Numbered from the stretch's first letter, positions 16,339-24,968 are shown. The stretch: DNA of 64,000 nucleotides from Azospirillum endophyticum (GCF_016595245.1 NZ_JAENHM010000051.1:1-64000), one strand, 5' to 3'. Translations and numbers: made by a program. The notes: generated from the sequence alone by a model not told the origin.

Positions 16339-17109
16339 ATGTCACGCCCGATCCAACATCCGAAACTCAGTTCGTCCACCTATGCTCATGGAGCGCTGGT
16401 CAATTTCTGTGATAACTTTGATAGAATAAGAACTAGTGGCCAATTCCGCTCTAATACTGGAGGACGCACCTATGCAACGACAATTCAGGAATGGCCTCGT
16501 GCCTGGACATCCAGGGAACGATGCCACACCGATTTCGGCGCATTACTTCATCCTCTCGACCCTAACCGGCATCTGCTCAACCCATTGAAAGATCCTGGAG
16601 TAATCGTGTTTGAGGGGCGAGCTGCTGCACTTTTTAGACCACACCCCTTCGAAGGCTTGTTCTCAGGCTACAAATGGGCGCTAAATCAGTTTGTAACCAA
16701 GGATGGCATCCTTCAGTGGGAATCACGCAATGCACGTCTATGCTGCGTCAACGCCGATGGTAGCCCCTGGAAATTCTTAATTCACCCGTACAGAACAAGA
16801 CACAAGGTTCTCATTGTATCAGATGCTCGCGTTGTAGGAAGCGGGGATCCTCGCGGCGTATTTAGGTCAGAACTTGAACGCCTACTGCGACGACTATTTG
16901 TAGACTGGCACGCCCTATTGCCGTTCACATTATACGTCTTGTGGCATTATATGTTCTACGGCGGTGGAACCTTCGTAGAATTCGCCATGTCAGGCAAGAT
17001 CGCGCCCTGGTTGTCTGCCGTTGGGGGTGTGGGCATGGGCGTCTGGTGTACGACCATCCTTATCGGCATCTACGGCATCGTTAACAAACGTTTGCCGCTA
17101 AAGGGTTGA
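16339..17109 (+). CDS. hypothetical protein with two C-terminal membrane helices
   Basis: A 256-residue protein preceded by AAGG. The first 185 residues are soluble-like (SSTYAHGALVNFCDNF, WESRNARLCCVNADGS, FLIHPYRTRHKVLI); then come two hydrophobic segments (LLPFTLYVLWHYMFY and APWLSAVGGVGMGVWCTTIL) and a short basic tail. Such a tail-anchored layout occurs in effectors that act at the membrane, but no domain was recognised. Base composition is lower in GC than the flanking core. It stands between the resolvase-like unit and the toxin-antitoxin genes. Confidence 0.5.
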   Translation: MSRPIQHPKLSSSTYAHGALVNFCDNFDRIRTSGQFRSNTGGRTYATTIQEWPRAWTSRERCHTDFGALLHPLDPNRHLLNPLKDPGVIVFEGRAAALFRPHPFEGLFSGYKWALNQFVTKDGILQWESRNARLCCVNADGSPWKFLIHPYRTRHKVLIVSDARVVGSGDPRGVFRSELERLLRRLFVDWHALLPFTLYVLWHYMFYGGGTFVEFAMSGKIAPWLSAVGGVGMGVWCTTILIGIYGIVNKRLPLKG

Positions 17110-17282
17110 CGGCTCTGCACCATGAAGAAGCAGTGCGGGGAGTGTGGTGCCAGGAGCCTGAGGCAGGGCGCATGCAAGGTCGCGATGCCGGCGACTGCGG
17201 CTGGGCATGGGATGATGGCTACCGCGCCCACCTCGCGGAGATCCACGAGCTGGAAGACGAAGAGATCGATGGCCATCGCTGA
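17106..17282 (+). CDS. possible small acidic protein, TTG start
   Basis: A 58-residue frame whose TTG overlaps the stop of the upstream gene. The second half (DCGWAWDDGYRAHLAEIHEL, then EDEEIDGHR) is acidic and protein-like. A shorter version from the ATG at 17172 is possible. Support is only the reading of one frame, so this is tentative. Confidence 0.25.
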   Translation: MTALHHEEAVRGVWCQEPEAGRMQGRDAGDCGWAWDDGYRAHLAEIHELEDEEIDGHR

Positions 17283-17414
17283 TCCGTCCAGCCAAACCCC
17301 CGATCATCAATAGATGCGCCAGCTGATCCATGCGCTCCGGTAATGCCGCCCCCGGTCGTAGCCTGACGCGGGTGACGCAAGCCGGGGTACAATGCATCCA
17401 CGAAACGCCCGCTT

Positions 17415-17475
17415 TGTAGAATTGTGCCTACATATCGATTTGCCGTTCTCGCTTTGATGTAGTATTGTAGCATCA
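17415..17475 (+). promoter_or_regulatory. inverted repeats upstream of the Phd/VapC operon
   Basis: TGTAG (17415-17419) pairs with CTACA (17428-17432), and TGATG (17455-17459) pairs with CATCA (17471-17475). Both lie within 90 bases of the antitoxin start and are candidates for antitoxin binding and autoregulation. Confidence 0.35.
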
Positions 17476-17498
17476 TCATAATGGCTGGGGTGCATAGC

Positions 17499-17756
17499 AT
17501 GGGCCGAATGATGTCCAGCAGAGAGTTCAACCAGAATCCCAGCGAAGCGAAGCGTGCAGCCGAGGATGGCCCGGTGATCGTCACAGATCGCGGCGAGCCA
17601 GCCTATGTGCTTCTGCGTTACGACACCTATCGGCGCTTGTCGGGCGAACAGGGTGGTTCCATCGTCGAGATGCTGCGTCAAGATGACGCCGGGCCCGATT
17701 TCGACTTCGAGCCGCCCCGGATCAGCGACATTGCCCGGCCGGCGGTGCTGGACTGA
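17499..17756 (+). CDS. type II antitoxin, Phd/YefM family
   Basis: An 85-residue antitoxin. SSREFNQNPSEAKRAA at the N-terminus is the DNA-binding part of the Phd/YefM fold, followed by GPVIVTDRGEPAYVLLRYDTYRRL, the family core, and an acidic, probably unstructured tail (DDAGPDFDFEPP) that should wrap the toxin. The ATG at 17499 fits family length; one 18 bases upstream is also open. Its stop codon overlaps the ATG of the PIN-domain toxin. It should neutralise the toxin and repress the operon. Confidence 0.85.
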   Translation: MGRMMSSREFNQNPSEAKRAAEDGPVIVTDRGEPAYVLLRYDTYRRLSGEQGGSIVEMLRQDDAGPDFDFEPPRISDIARPAVLD

Positions 17757-18172
17757 TGTTCCTGCTCGATACCAACGCCATTTCTGAACTGAGGCGGCCG
17801 GCGCGGGCCAATGCCGGCCTTCTCGCCTGGGCGGGCGGCGTGCCGCCGGCTGACCTGTTCATCTCCGCTATCACCCTGTTCGAGATTGAACTGGGTGCTG
17901 GGCAGATCGGCCGTAGGGACGCCGCGCAAGGGGCAGTGCTGCGCAACTGGATCGACACCCAGGTGTTGCCGGCCTTCAAAGGCCGTATCCTGCCGGTCGA
18001 TGCGGATGTGGCGCAGCGCTGCGCGACGCTCCACGTTCCTGATCCTCGACCACAGGGCGACAGCCTGATCGCGGCCACCGCGCTGGTTCACCGCTTGACC
18101 GTTGTGACCCGCAACGTGCGTGATTTTGAGCCGATGGGCGTTCCGTTGTTCAACCCCTGGAGCAGCAGCTAA
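17756..18172 (+). CDS. vapC: PIN-domain ribonuclease toxin, VapC/FitB type
   Basis: A 138-residue PIN-domain nuclease. The first acidic residue is in FLLDTNAISEL (Asp5), the second in FEIELGAG near residue 43, the third in PQGDSLIAATAL near 103, and VTRNVRDF supplies the last part of the acidic site. The usual VapC role is cleavage of tRNA or rRNA when the antitoxin is lost. Length and motifs are complete, so it is probably active. It overlaps the Phd-type antitoxin by one base. Confidence 0.88.
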   Translation: MFLLDTNAISELRRPARANAGLLAWAGGVPPADLFISAITLFEIELGAGQIGRRDAAQGAVLRNWIDTQVLPAFKGRILPVDADVAQRCATLHVPDPRPQGDSLIAATALVHRLTVVTRNVRDFEPMGVPLFNPWSSS

Positions 18173-18216
18173 CGCCCTCCAGCATTTCCACAAATCGCCG
18201 GCCAAAAAAGCCAACC

Positions 18217-18264
18217 TTGACGTAAGGCAGTTTATTCCTTACCGTAAGGCATGTCAGTCCTTAC
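18217..18264 (+). promoter_or_regulatory. promoter with tandem inverted-repeat operators for the AbrB/VapC pair
   Basis: GTAAGG (18222-18227) pairs with CCTTAC (18237-18242), and a second copy GTAAGG (18244-18249) pairs with CCTTAC (18259-18264). Each unit is 21 bases with a 1-base gap, so the half-sites repeat every 22 bases on the same helix face. TTGACG at 18217-18222 could be a -35 box with a -10 (TACCGT) at 18240. The placement just before the AbrB-type antitoxin indicates autoregulation. Confidence 0.6.
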
Positions 18265-18276
18265 TGGGGATGTGTC

Positions 18277-18525
18277 ATGAGAGTAGAACTAACGGTAACA
18301 GCGAAGGGACAGGTCACGCTGCGACAGGCGGTGCTTGACCATCTTGGCGTCAAGCCTGGCGGGCGGGTCGATGTCGAATTACTGCCGGATGGCCGGGCCG
18401 AGTTGCGGCAAGCCGGCGTGCGCCCCGACTTGGCGGGCTTGCGCGGTATCCTGCACCGGCCCGGCCGGAAGCCGGTATCGCTGCAGGAGATGCAGGACGC
18501 CATCGAAGCGGTTGACGAGCAGTGA
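18277..18525 (+). CDS. AbrB/MazE-type antitoxin (VapB-like)
   Basis: An 82-residue swapped-hairpin AbrB protein: VTAKGQVTLRQAVLDHLGV is the DNA-binding half, KPGGRVDVELLPDGRAEL the second strand pair. The C-terminal part (ILHRPGRKPVSLQEMQDAIE) is the toxin-binding helix. It overlaps the start of the next PIN toxin by four bases (GTGA). The tandem operators at 18222-18264 lie directly upstream. Confidence 0.85.
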   Translation: MRVELTVTAKGQVTLRQAVLDHLGVKPGGRVDVELLPDGRAELRQAGVRPDLAGLRGILHRPGRKPVSLQEMQDAIEAVDEQ

Positions 18526-18935
18526 GGATCGCGACTGACACCAACGTCCTGATCCGGTTCCTGACCTGGGACGATGACGACCAAGCCACCGAGGCGGCGC
18601 GCGTGATCGAAGGCGCCGATACGGTCGTCATCTCAACTGTCGTACTGTGCGAGGTCGTCTGGGTCCTCAAACGGGCCTACCGCTACAAGGCCGGGGAGAT
18701 CGTCGATGCTCTCCGGCCCCTGATCGAAAGCCGGACAGTCGAAACTAACCGTGCCGCGGCCGAGGCTGGACTCCGGATGCTCGAAGCCGGTGGGGACTTC
18801 GCTGATGGCGTTATCCTGTTCGAGGCCGAGAAAGCCAAGGTCGCCAATCTGGTCACGTTCGACCAAGCCTTTGCAGAACGGGCCGGACCTGACGCCGTGA
18901 CGCTGCTGCGCGGCGCATCGCCGCACCGTGCATGA
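18522..18935 (+). CDS. vapC: PIN-domain ribonuclease toxin, VapC type
   Basis: A 137-residue PIN protein starting at GTG. Asp6 lies in RIATDTNVLIRFL, the second acidic residue in VLCEVVWVLKRAY, and GGDFADGVILFEAEK near residue 92 plus LVTFDQAFAER close the acidic site. All expected residues appear to be present. It forms a translationally coupled pair with the AbrB-type antitoxin and lies 350 bases from the first PIN toxin, but the two antitoxins belong to different families, so the pairs are independent. Confidence 0.87.
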   Translation: MRIATDTNVLIRFLTWDDDDQATEAARVIEGADTVVISTVVLCEVVWVLKRAYRYKAGEIVDALRPLIESRTVETNRAAAEAGLRMLEAGGDFADGVILFEAEKAKVANLVTFDQAFAERAGPDAVTLLRGASPHRA

Positions 18936-19425
18936 TTTCCAGAAAGCGCCAGACACATGGATCGGACGATAGCGGAAATCGGCTCTGCCAGAGCATTGAC
19001 CGCCGTCTAGAATCAGGCCCTGCAACTCGACGCCCTGGCCGAGGCGGATTGAAAGCGGACATTCCAGGACCAAGTCTCCAGAGCCCGGGCTGATCGGCTT
19101 GGGTTCCCCCTGCTGTGAGCGGCCCCGGGCCGGCTGCACGCCGCCATTGTCCGCAACCGGAATTGGCGGGCGCACGCCAGTAGTGAGCAGCGACAAACTC
19201 CGCCGGGCAAAGGCAACGCCCTCGGATATCTCCACCCCTCCCATGGTCCCTCTCCTGCCCAACCCGACTGGCCCGTCTTCCCCAAACAGCCGCCGCCAGC
19301 CCGCCTCGATTGTTCATCCCGGCTGAATTCTGTTCCCAGCCGCGGCGGCTTTATCCCACCCGGACGCGCGCACATTATCGCTCCTACCGCATTGCAGCAG
19401 GAGGGGCGCTGGTCGCCGGATCGGG
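18936..19425. other. intergenic region, no recognisable gene
   Basis: Several overlapping minus-strand frames are open, but none has family-like sequence, a good start or consistent codon use. It may be the decayed right edge of the accessory island. Confidence 0.45.
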
Positions 19426-20199
19426 ATGGATCGTTCACGCACGTCGCTGAAGGTGGAAGGCCGCGAGGTTCCGCTGTGCCTGTTCAGGCCTGCGGTTCCC
19501 GGGCCGCTGCCCGGCCTGCTGTATTTCCACGGCGGCGGCTTCACCTCCGGTTCGCCCGAGGAAGCGGCGATCGCCGCCGCGACGCTGGCCGAGAGCATCC
19601 CGGCGCTGGTGGTGGCGGTCGGCTATGCGCTGGCTCCCGCCCATCCCTTCCCCGCCGCGATCGAGGATGCCCACGCCGCGGCGCTCTGGCTGGCCGAGCG
19701 GGCCGGGCCGATCGGTATCGTCGGCCATGATGCCGGCGGGCATGTCGCGGTGTCGCTCACCCTGCTCGCCCGCGACCGCGGCGGGCCGGAGATCGCGGCG
19801 CAGGCGCTGCTCGGGCCGATGCTCGACCCCAGCCTGACGCGGCTCGCCCATGGCGAGGCGGAGGATGCCGGCAGCGCCACCGAATGCGCCCGCTGTTACC
19901 GCGCCTATCTGCCGGAGGCGGCGCTGCGCCTGCATCCCTATGCCGCACCCCTGGAATCGCGCCGGCTCGGCCGGCTGCCGCCGGTGCTGATCGCCACGGC
20001 GCAGAACGACGTGCTGCGGCCGGAGGCGGAAAGCTACGCCGCCCGGCTGATCGACGCCGGGGTGCCGACCGAGGTCACCCGCTTCGCCGGGGTCACCCAT
20101 GCCGGCCTCGCCCGCCACCCGCCGGCGCTGGCCGCCACCGCCGATTTCTTCCGGCGCCGCCTGACCGGCGCCCCGTCCCATCCTTCGAGCCACAGGTAA
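19426..20199 (+). CDS. alpha/beta hydrolase (HSL-type fold) lacking the nucleophile serine
   Basis: A 257-residue protein with the hormone-sensitive-lipase-type oxyanion motif YFHGGGFTSGSP near residue 33 and YALAPAHPFPAA after it. At the nucleophile elbow, near residue 101, the sequence is GHDAGGH, where the family has GDSAGG: the Ser position is Asp. A late Asp (NDVLRPEAE) and His (GVTHAGLAR) are kept. Ordinary esterase activity is therefore unlikely. The gene ends five bases before the RND adaptor gene and is probably cotranscribed with the pump. Confidence 0.8.
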   Translation: MDRSRTSLKVEGREVPLCLFRPAVPGPLPGLLYFHGGGFTSGSPEEAAIAAATLAESIPALVVAVGYALAPAHPFPAAIEDAHAAALWLAERAGPIGIVGHDAGGHVAVSLTLLARDRGGPEIAAQALLGPMLDPSLTRLAHGEAEDAGSATECARCYRAYLPEAALRLHPYAAPLESRRLGRLPPVLIATAQNDVLRPEAESYAARLIDAGVPTEVTRFAGVTHAGLARHPPALAATADFFRRRLTGAPSHPSSHR

Positions 20200-20204
20200 A
20201 GCCC

Positions 20205-21380
20205 ATGTCCAGCACGAAGTCCCGCAAGACCCTCTCCCTTCTCATCGCGGCCGGCGTCTCCGCGGCGGCGCTGACCGGCGCCGTCACCCTGCGCAGCCCG
20301 GCCGAAGCCCAGACGGCATCGCCCGCCCCGCCGCCGGCCGAGGTCGACGTCGCCACCGTGCTCGCCCGGCCGGTGACGGACTGGCAGTCCTATTCCGGCC
20401 GGCTGGAGGCGGTCGACCGCGTCGACATCCGCCCGCAGGTCCCCGGAACCATCGTCGCCGTGCATTTCCGCAACGGCGCGCTGGTGAAGCAGGGCGACGT
20501 GCTGTTCACCATCGATCCCCGCCCCTATGAGGCGGAGGTGGCGCGGGCCGAGGCCCAGGTCGCCGCGGCCCAGGCCCGCCTGCGCCTGACCGCGTCCGAT
20601 CTCGACCGCGCGCAGAAGCTGGTGCGCGACGACACCATCTCGCGCAGTACCATGGACCAGCGCGACAACGCCGCCCGCGAGGCGACCGCCAATTTGAAGG
20701 CGGCACAGGCGGCGCTGGAGCTGGCCCGGCTCAATCTCGGCTATACCCGGGTGACGGCGCCGGTGTCCGGCCGGGTGTCGCGGGCGGAACGCACGGTCGG
20801 CAACGTGGTGGCCGCCGGGGCGGCGGCGGAGCCGCTGACCACCCTGGTGTCGCAGTCGCCGATCTACGCCTCCTTCGACGTCGACGAGCAGACCTATCTG
20901 CGCCACATCGCGCCGATGCGCGATTCCGGGACGATCCCGGTCCGGCTCGGCCTCGCCAACGAAGAGGATTACTCGCGGTCGGGCATGGTGGAGCATGTCG
21001 ACAACCGGCTGGACAGCGTGTCCGGCACCATCCGCGTGCGCGCCCGCTTCGACAATGACGACGGCATCCTGGTGCCGGGGCTGTATGCCCGGGTGAAGGT
21101 GGGGGGCACCAAACCCTATGACGCGCTGCTGGTCGACGACCGCGCCATCGGCACCGACCAGGACAAGAAGTTCGTCCTGGTGGTGACGGCGGAGAACAAG
21201 GTCGAGTACCGGCCGGTGAAGCTCGGCACGCTGCAGAACGGGCTGCGCGTGGTGAGCGACGGCCTGTCGGCCGGCGAGCGCGTCGTCGTCAACGGCACCC
21301 AGCACGCCCGGCCGGGCATGGCGGTGACGCCGAAGACGGTCGCCATGGGGGTCGAGAAGACCCAGACCGCGGCACGGTAG
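20205..21380 (+). CDS. RND efflux periplasmic adaptor, MexE/OqxA type
   Basis: A 391-residue membrane fusion protein with an N-terminal signal-like segment (LSLLIAAGVSAAALTGAVTL), no lipobox Cys, then the lipoyl half-motifs (SGRLEAVDRVDIRPQVPGTI and TRVTAPVSGRVSRAERTVGN), an alpha-hairpin (AEVARAEAQVAAAQARLRL) and a beta-barrel (VDEQTYLRHIAPMRD). It links the inner-membrane pump to an outer-membrane channel; no channel gene is nearby, so TolC or another OMF from elsewhere would be used. The upstream hydrolase and the downstream pump form one unit with it. Confidence 0.9.
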   Translation: MSSTKSRKTLSLLIAAGVSAAALTGAVTLRSPAEAQTASPAPPPAEVDVATVLARPVTDWQSYSGRLEAVDRVDIRPQVPGTIVAVHFRNGALVKQGDVLFTIDPRPYEAEVARAEAQVAAAQARLRLTASDLDRAQKLVRDDTISRSTMDQRDNAAREATANLKAAQAALELARLNLGYTRVTAPVSGRVSRAERTVGNVVAAGAAAEPLTTLVSQSPIYASFDVDEQTYLRHIAPMRDSGTIPVRLGLANEEDYSRSGMVEHVDNRLDSVSGTIRVRARFDNDDGILVPGLYARVKVGGTKPYDALLVDDRAIGTDQDKKFVLVVTAENKVEYRPVKLGTLQNGLRVVSDGLSAGERVVVNGTQHARPGMAVTPKTVAMGVEKTQTAAR

Positions 21381-21431
21381 GACACAACAAGGGCTTGCGC
21401 GTTTTTTGGCCCGGCGCCGCGTGGCGGGAGG

Positions 21432-21556
21432 GTCCCCTCTCCCCCCCCGGGAGAGGGTTAGGGTGAGGGGGGCGCGTGGCGGGACCTTTGGGGAAGCCAC
21501 GCGGTGCATCCCCCCTCACCCCGACCCTCTCCCCGGGGGGGAGAGGGGGATTTTTC
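21432..21556. repeat. class A GC-rich inverted repeat (copy 1)
   Basis: CCCCTCTCC/GGAGAGGG blocks at both ends enclose GGGTGAGGGG and CCCCTCACCC in inverted order. It lies between the adaptor and pump genes, so it is transcribed with them and could fold into a long hairpin. Other copies are listed separately. Confidence 0.75.
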
Positions 21557-21612
21557 CCGGGGGGCGGATTGGCGTCGGAACGATCGGAAGCGCGCGGCTT
21601 CGGAGACACCAG

Positions 21613-24600
21613 ATGAACATCTCGAAATTCTTCATCGACCGGCCGATCTTCGCCGGCGTGCTGTCGGTGGCGCTGTTCCTGGCGGGGGCCATCGCCGTGT
21701 TCCGCCTGCCGATCTCCGAATATCCGGAGGTCGTCCCGCCGTCCGTCGTGGTGCGCGCGCAGTTCCCCGGCGCCAACCCCAAGGTCATCGCCGAAACCGT
21801 CGCCTCGCCGCTGGAAGAGCAGATCAACGGCGTCGAAGACATGCTCTACATGCAGTCGCAGGCCAACAGCGACGGCAATTTGGCGCTGACCGTCACCTTC
21901 AAGCTGGGCACCGACCCGGACAAGGCGCAGCAGCTGGTGCAGAACCGCGTCGCCCAGGCGATGCCGCGGCTGCCGGCCGACGTGCAGCGGCTGGGCGTCG
22001 CCACGGTCAAGAGCTCGCCGACGCTGACCATGGTCGTGCATCTGCTCTCGCCCAACGACCGCTATGATATGACGTATCTGCGCAACTACGCGGTGCTGAA
22101 CGTCAAGGACCGGCTGACCCGCATCTCCGGCGTCGGCGAGGTCCAGGTCTGGGGGGCCGGCGACTATGCCATGCGGGTGTGGCTCGACCCCGGCAAGGTG
22201 GCGCAGCGCGGGCTGACCGCCACCGACGTGGTCAACGCCATCCGCGAACAGAACGTCCAGGTGGCGGCCGGCGTCATCGGCGCCTCGCCCTCGCTGCCCG
22301 ACGTGCCGATGCAGCTGTCGATCAACGCGCGCGGCCGGCTGAAGACCGCCGACGAGTTCGGCGACATCGTGCTGAAGACCGGCACCGACGGCGGCGTCAC
22401 CCGCCTGCGCGACGTGGCGCGGGTGGAGCTGGCCGCCGCGCAGTACGGCCTGCGCTCGCTGCTCGACAACAAGCCGGCGGTGGCGCTCGGCATCACCCAG
22501 ACGCCGGACGCCAACGCGCTCGCCATCTCCGACGAGGTGCGCAAGCTGATGGCGGAGCTGAAGGGCGACATGCCCGACGGCGTCGACTATTCCATCGTCT
22601 ACGACCCGACGCAGTTCGTCCGCTCCTCGATCGAGGCGGTGGTGCACACGCTGCTGGAGGCGGTGGCGCTGGTGGTGCTGGTGGTCATCATCTTCCTGCA
22701 GACCTGGCGGGCGTCGATCATCCCGCTGCTGGCGGTGCCGATCTCCATCGTCGGCACCTTCTCGCTGCTGCTGGCCTTCGGCTTCTCGATCAACGCGCTG
22801 TCGCTGTTCGGCATGGTGCTGGCCATCGGCATCGTCGTCGACGACGCCATCGTCGTGGTCGAGAATGTCGAGCGCAACATCGAGTCCGGCCTGTCGGCCC
22901 GCGACGCCACCATCCGCGCCATGCAGGAGGTCAGCGGACCGATCATCGCCATTGCCCTGACGCTGGTCGCCGTCTTCGTGCCGCTGGCGGCGATGACCGG
23001 CCTGACCGGCGAGTTCTACAAGCAGTTCGCGATGACCATCGCGATCTCCACCGTGATCTCCGCCTTCAACTCGCTGACCCTGTCGCCGGCCCTGGCGGCG
23101 GTGCTGCTGCGCGGCCACGACCAGCCGCAGGACTGGCTGACCCGGGCGATGAATAAGGTGTTCGGCGGCTTCTTCCGGCTGTTCAACCGGGTGTTCCACC
23201 GGGCGTCGGAGGGCTACGGCCGCGGCGTCGGCGGGGTGGTGCGGCGCAAGGGCGTGATGCTGGCGGTCTATGCGCTGCTGATCGGCGCCACGGTTCTGCT
23301 CGGCCGTTCGGTGCCGTCGGGCTTCGTGCCGATGCAGGACAAGGAGTATCTGATCAGCTTCGCCCAGCTTCCCAACGGCGCCTCGCTCGACCGCACGGAA
23401 GCGGTGATCCGCGAGATGACCGACATCGCGCTGAAGCGCCCCGGCGTGCAGAGCGCGGTGGCCTTCCCCGGCCTGTCGGTCAACGGCTTCACCAACAGCT
23501 CCAGCGCCGGCATCGTCTTCGTCACGCTGAAGCCGTTCGCCGAGCGCAAGGATCCGTCGCTGTCGGCCGGCGCCATCGCCATGGACCTGCAGCAGCGCTA
23601 TGCCGGGCTGAAGGAGGCCTTCGTCGCCATCTTCCCGCCGCCGCCGGTGATGGGGCTGGGGCAGCTCGGCGGCTTCAAGATGCAGCTGGAGGACCGCGGG
23701 AACCTTGGGTATGAGGCGCTGAGCGAGGCGGTGAACGCCTTCGTCAAGCGCGCGGCGCAGACGCCGGAGCTGGGGCCGACCTTCTCCGCCTACCAGATCA
23801 ACGTGCCGCAGCTGGACGTCGATCTCGACCGGGTGAAGGCCAAGCAGCTGGGCGTGAATGTCGCCGAGGTGTTCGACACCATGCAGATCTATCTGGGGTC
23901 GCTCTACGTCAACGACTTCAACGCCTTCGGCCGCGTCTACCAGGTGCGGGTGCAGGCCGACGCGCCGTTCCGCGACACCGCCGACGACATCGGACTCTTG
24001 AAGACCCGCAACGCGGCGGGAACCATGGTGCCGCTGTCGTCGCTGGTCACGGTGCAGCCGGGCTACGGGCCGGAGATGGTGGTGCGCTACAACGGCTTCA
24101 CCGCCGCCGACGTCAATGGCGGGCCGGCGCCCGGCTTCTCGTCGGGACAGGCGGAAGCGGCGGCGGAGCGCATCGCGGCCGAAGTGCTGCCGCGCGGCGT
24201 CAAGCTGGAATGGACCGACCTGACCTATCAGAAGATCCTGGTCGGCAATGCGGGCCTCTGGGTCTTCCCGATCAGCGTACTGCTGGTGTTCCTGGTGCTG
24301 GCGGCGCAGTACGAGAGCCTGACCCTGCCGCTCGCCATCCTGCTGATCGTGCCGATGAGCGTGCTGTCCGCCCTGTTCGGGGTGTGGCTGACCGGGGGCG
24401 ACAACAACATCTTCACGCAGATCGGCTTCATGGTGCTGGTCGGGCTGTCGGCGAAGAACGCCATCCTGATCGTCGAGTTCGCCCGCGAGCTGGAGCATGA
24501 GGGGCGCGGCGTGGTGCAGGCGGCGATCGAGGCCAGCCGGCTGCGGCTGCGGCCGATCCTGATGACCTCCATCGCCTTCATCATGGGCGTGGTGCCGCTG

Positions 24601-24801
24601 GTCACCTCCACCGGCGCCGGCGCCGAGATGCGGCACGCCATGGGTGTGGCGGTGTTCGCCGGCATGATCGGCGTGACGCTGTTCGGTCTGGTGCTGACCC
24701 CGGTGTTCTACGTGCTGCTGCGCAAGCTGGCCGGAGCGGAGCGTCGGGTGGACGCGCCGGCGGAAGGCGGCGTGCCGCCGGCCGAGTGGAAGATGGGGTG
24801 A
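21613..24801 (+). CDS. RND multidrug efflux permease, MexF/OqxB type (HAE1)
   Basis: A 1062-residue inner-membrane pump of the normal length. It begins MNISKFFIDRPIFAGVLSV, has FPGANPKVIAETVASPLEEQ and GVEDMLYMQSQ in the first porter domain, the proton-relay segment GIVVDDAIVVVENVERN in helix 4, a large periplasmic loop and GLSAKNAILIVEFARE in helix 10-11. It exports drugs or plant phenolics using the proton gradient with the adaptor upstream. A class A repeat separates the two genes; a hairpin terminator follows. Confidence 0.93.
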   Translation: MNISKFFIDRPIFAGVLSVALFLAGAIAVFRLPISEYPEVVPPSVVVRAQFPGANPKVIAETVASPLEEQINGVEDMLYMQSQANSDGNLALTVTFKLGTDPDKAQQLVQNRVAQAMPRLPADVQRLGVATVKSSPTLTMVVHLLSPNDRYDMTYLRNYAVLNVKDRLTRISGVGEVQVWGAGDYAMRVWLDPGKVAQRGLTATDVVNAIREQNVQVAAGVIGASPSLPDVPMQLSINARGRLKTADEFGDIVLKTGTDGGVTRLRDVARVELAAAQYGLRSLLDNKPAVALGITQTPDANALAISDEVRKLMAELKGDMPDGVDYSIVYDPTQFVRSSIEAVVHTLLEAVALVVLVVIIFLQTWRASIIPLLAVPISIVGTFSLLLAFGFSINALSLFGMVLAIGIVVDDAIVVVENVERNIESGLSARDATIRAMQEVSGPIIAIALTLVAVFVPLAAMTGLTGEFYKQFAMTIAISTVISAFNSLTLSPALAAVLLRGHDQPQDWLTRAMNKVFGGFFRLFNRVFHRASEGYGRGVGGVVRRKGVMLAVYALLIGATVLLGRSVPSGFVPMQDKEYLISFAQLPNGASLDRTEAVIREMTDIALKRPGVQSAVAFPGLSVNGFTNSSSAGIVFVTLKPFAERKDPSLSAGAIAMDLQQRYAGLKEAFVAIFPPPPVMGLGQLGGFKMQLEDRGNLGYEALSEAVNAFVKRAAQTPELGPTFSAYQINVPQLDVDLDRVKAKQLGVNVAEVFDTMQIYLGSLYVNDFNAFGRVYQVRVQADAPFRDTADDIGLLKTRNAAGTMVPLSSLVTVQPGYGPEMVVRYNGFTAADVNGGPAPGFSSGQAEAAAERIAAEVLPRGVKLEWTDLTYQKILVGNAGLWVFPISVLLVFLVLAAQYESLTLPLAILLIVPMSVLSALFGVWLTGGDNNIFTQIGFMVLVGLSAKNAILIVEFARELEHEGRGVVQAAIEASRLRLRPILMTSIAFIMGVVPLVTSTGAGAEMRHAMGVAVFAGMIGVTLFGLVLTPVFYVLLRKLAGAERRVDAPAEGGVPPAEWKMG

Positions 24802-24823
24802 ATGACGATAGGTGCGAATATCC

Positions 24824-24968
24824 CCCTCTCCCCCCCGGGGAGAGGGTCGGGGTGAGGGGGATGCATTGCGGAGCGCCGGTGACAGTGCCGGCGCTCCGTT
24901 TTCTTTGAAAATCCTCGCTGTGCGTCCCCCTCACCCTAACCCTCTCCCCGGGGGGGAGAGGGGACTAT
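24824..24968. repeat. class A GC-rich inverted repeat (copy 2)
   Basis: Left end CCCCCTCTCCCCCCCGGGGA, right end CCCTAACCCTCTCCCCGGGG, with GGTGAGGGGG and CCCCCTCACC inside. It shares the words AATCCTCGCTGTGCGT with copy 4 at 38791-38970, so similarity extends beyond the GC boxes. Confidence 0.75.
24869..24906 (+). terminator. rho-independent terminator of the RND operon
   Basis: CGGAGCGCCGG (24869-24879) pairs with CCGGCGCTCCG (24888-24898), an 11-base perfect stem with an 8-base loop, followed by TTTTCTTT. It is embedded in a class A repeat. Confidence 0.75.

Noticed and set aside
17122..17313. A 63-codon frame starting MKKQCGECGARSL
   Set aside because: The frame beginning at TTG 17106 gives a more protein-like acidic sequence over the same bases; the Cys-rich start is probably chance.
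18633..19438. Overlapping minus-strand frames of 140-209 codons downstream of the second VapC
   Set aside because: Partly opposite the VapC gene, without family-like sequence or ribosome sites.
21289..24636. A 1115-codon open frame on the minus strand opposite the RND adaptor/pump genes
   Set aside because: It is His/Arg/Gln-rich, has no family-like sequence, and is the shadow of the strongly supported plus-strand pump in GC-rich DNA.
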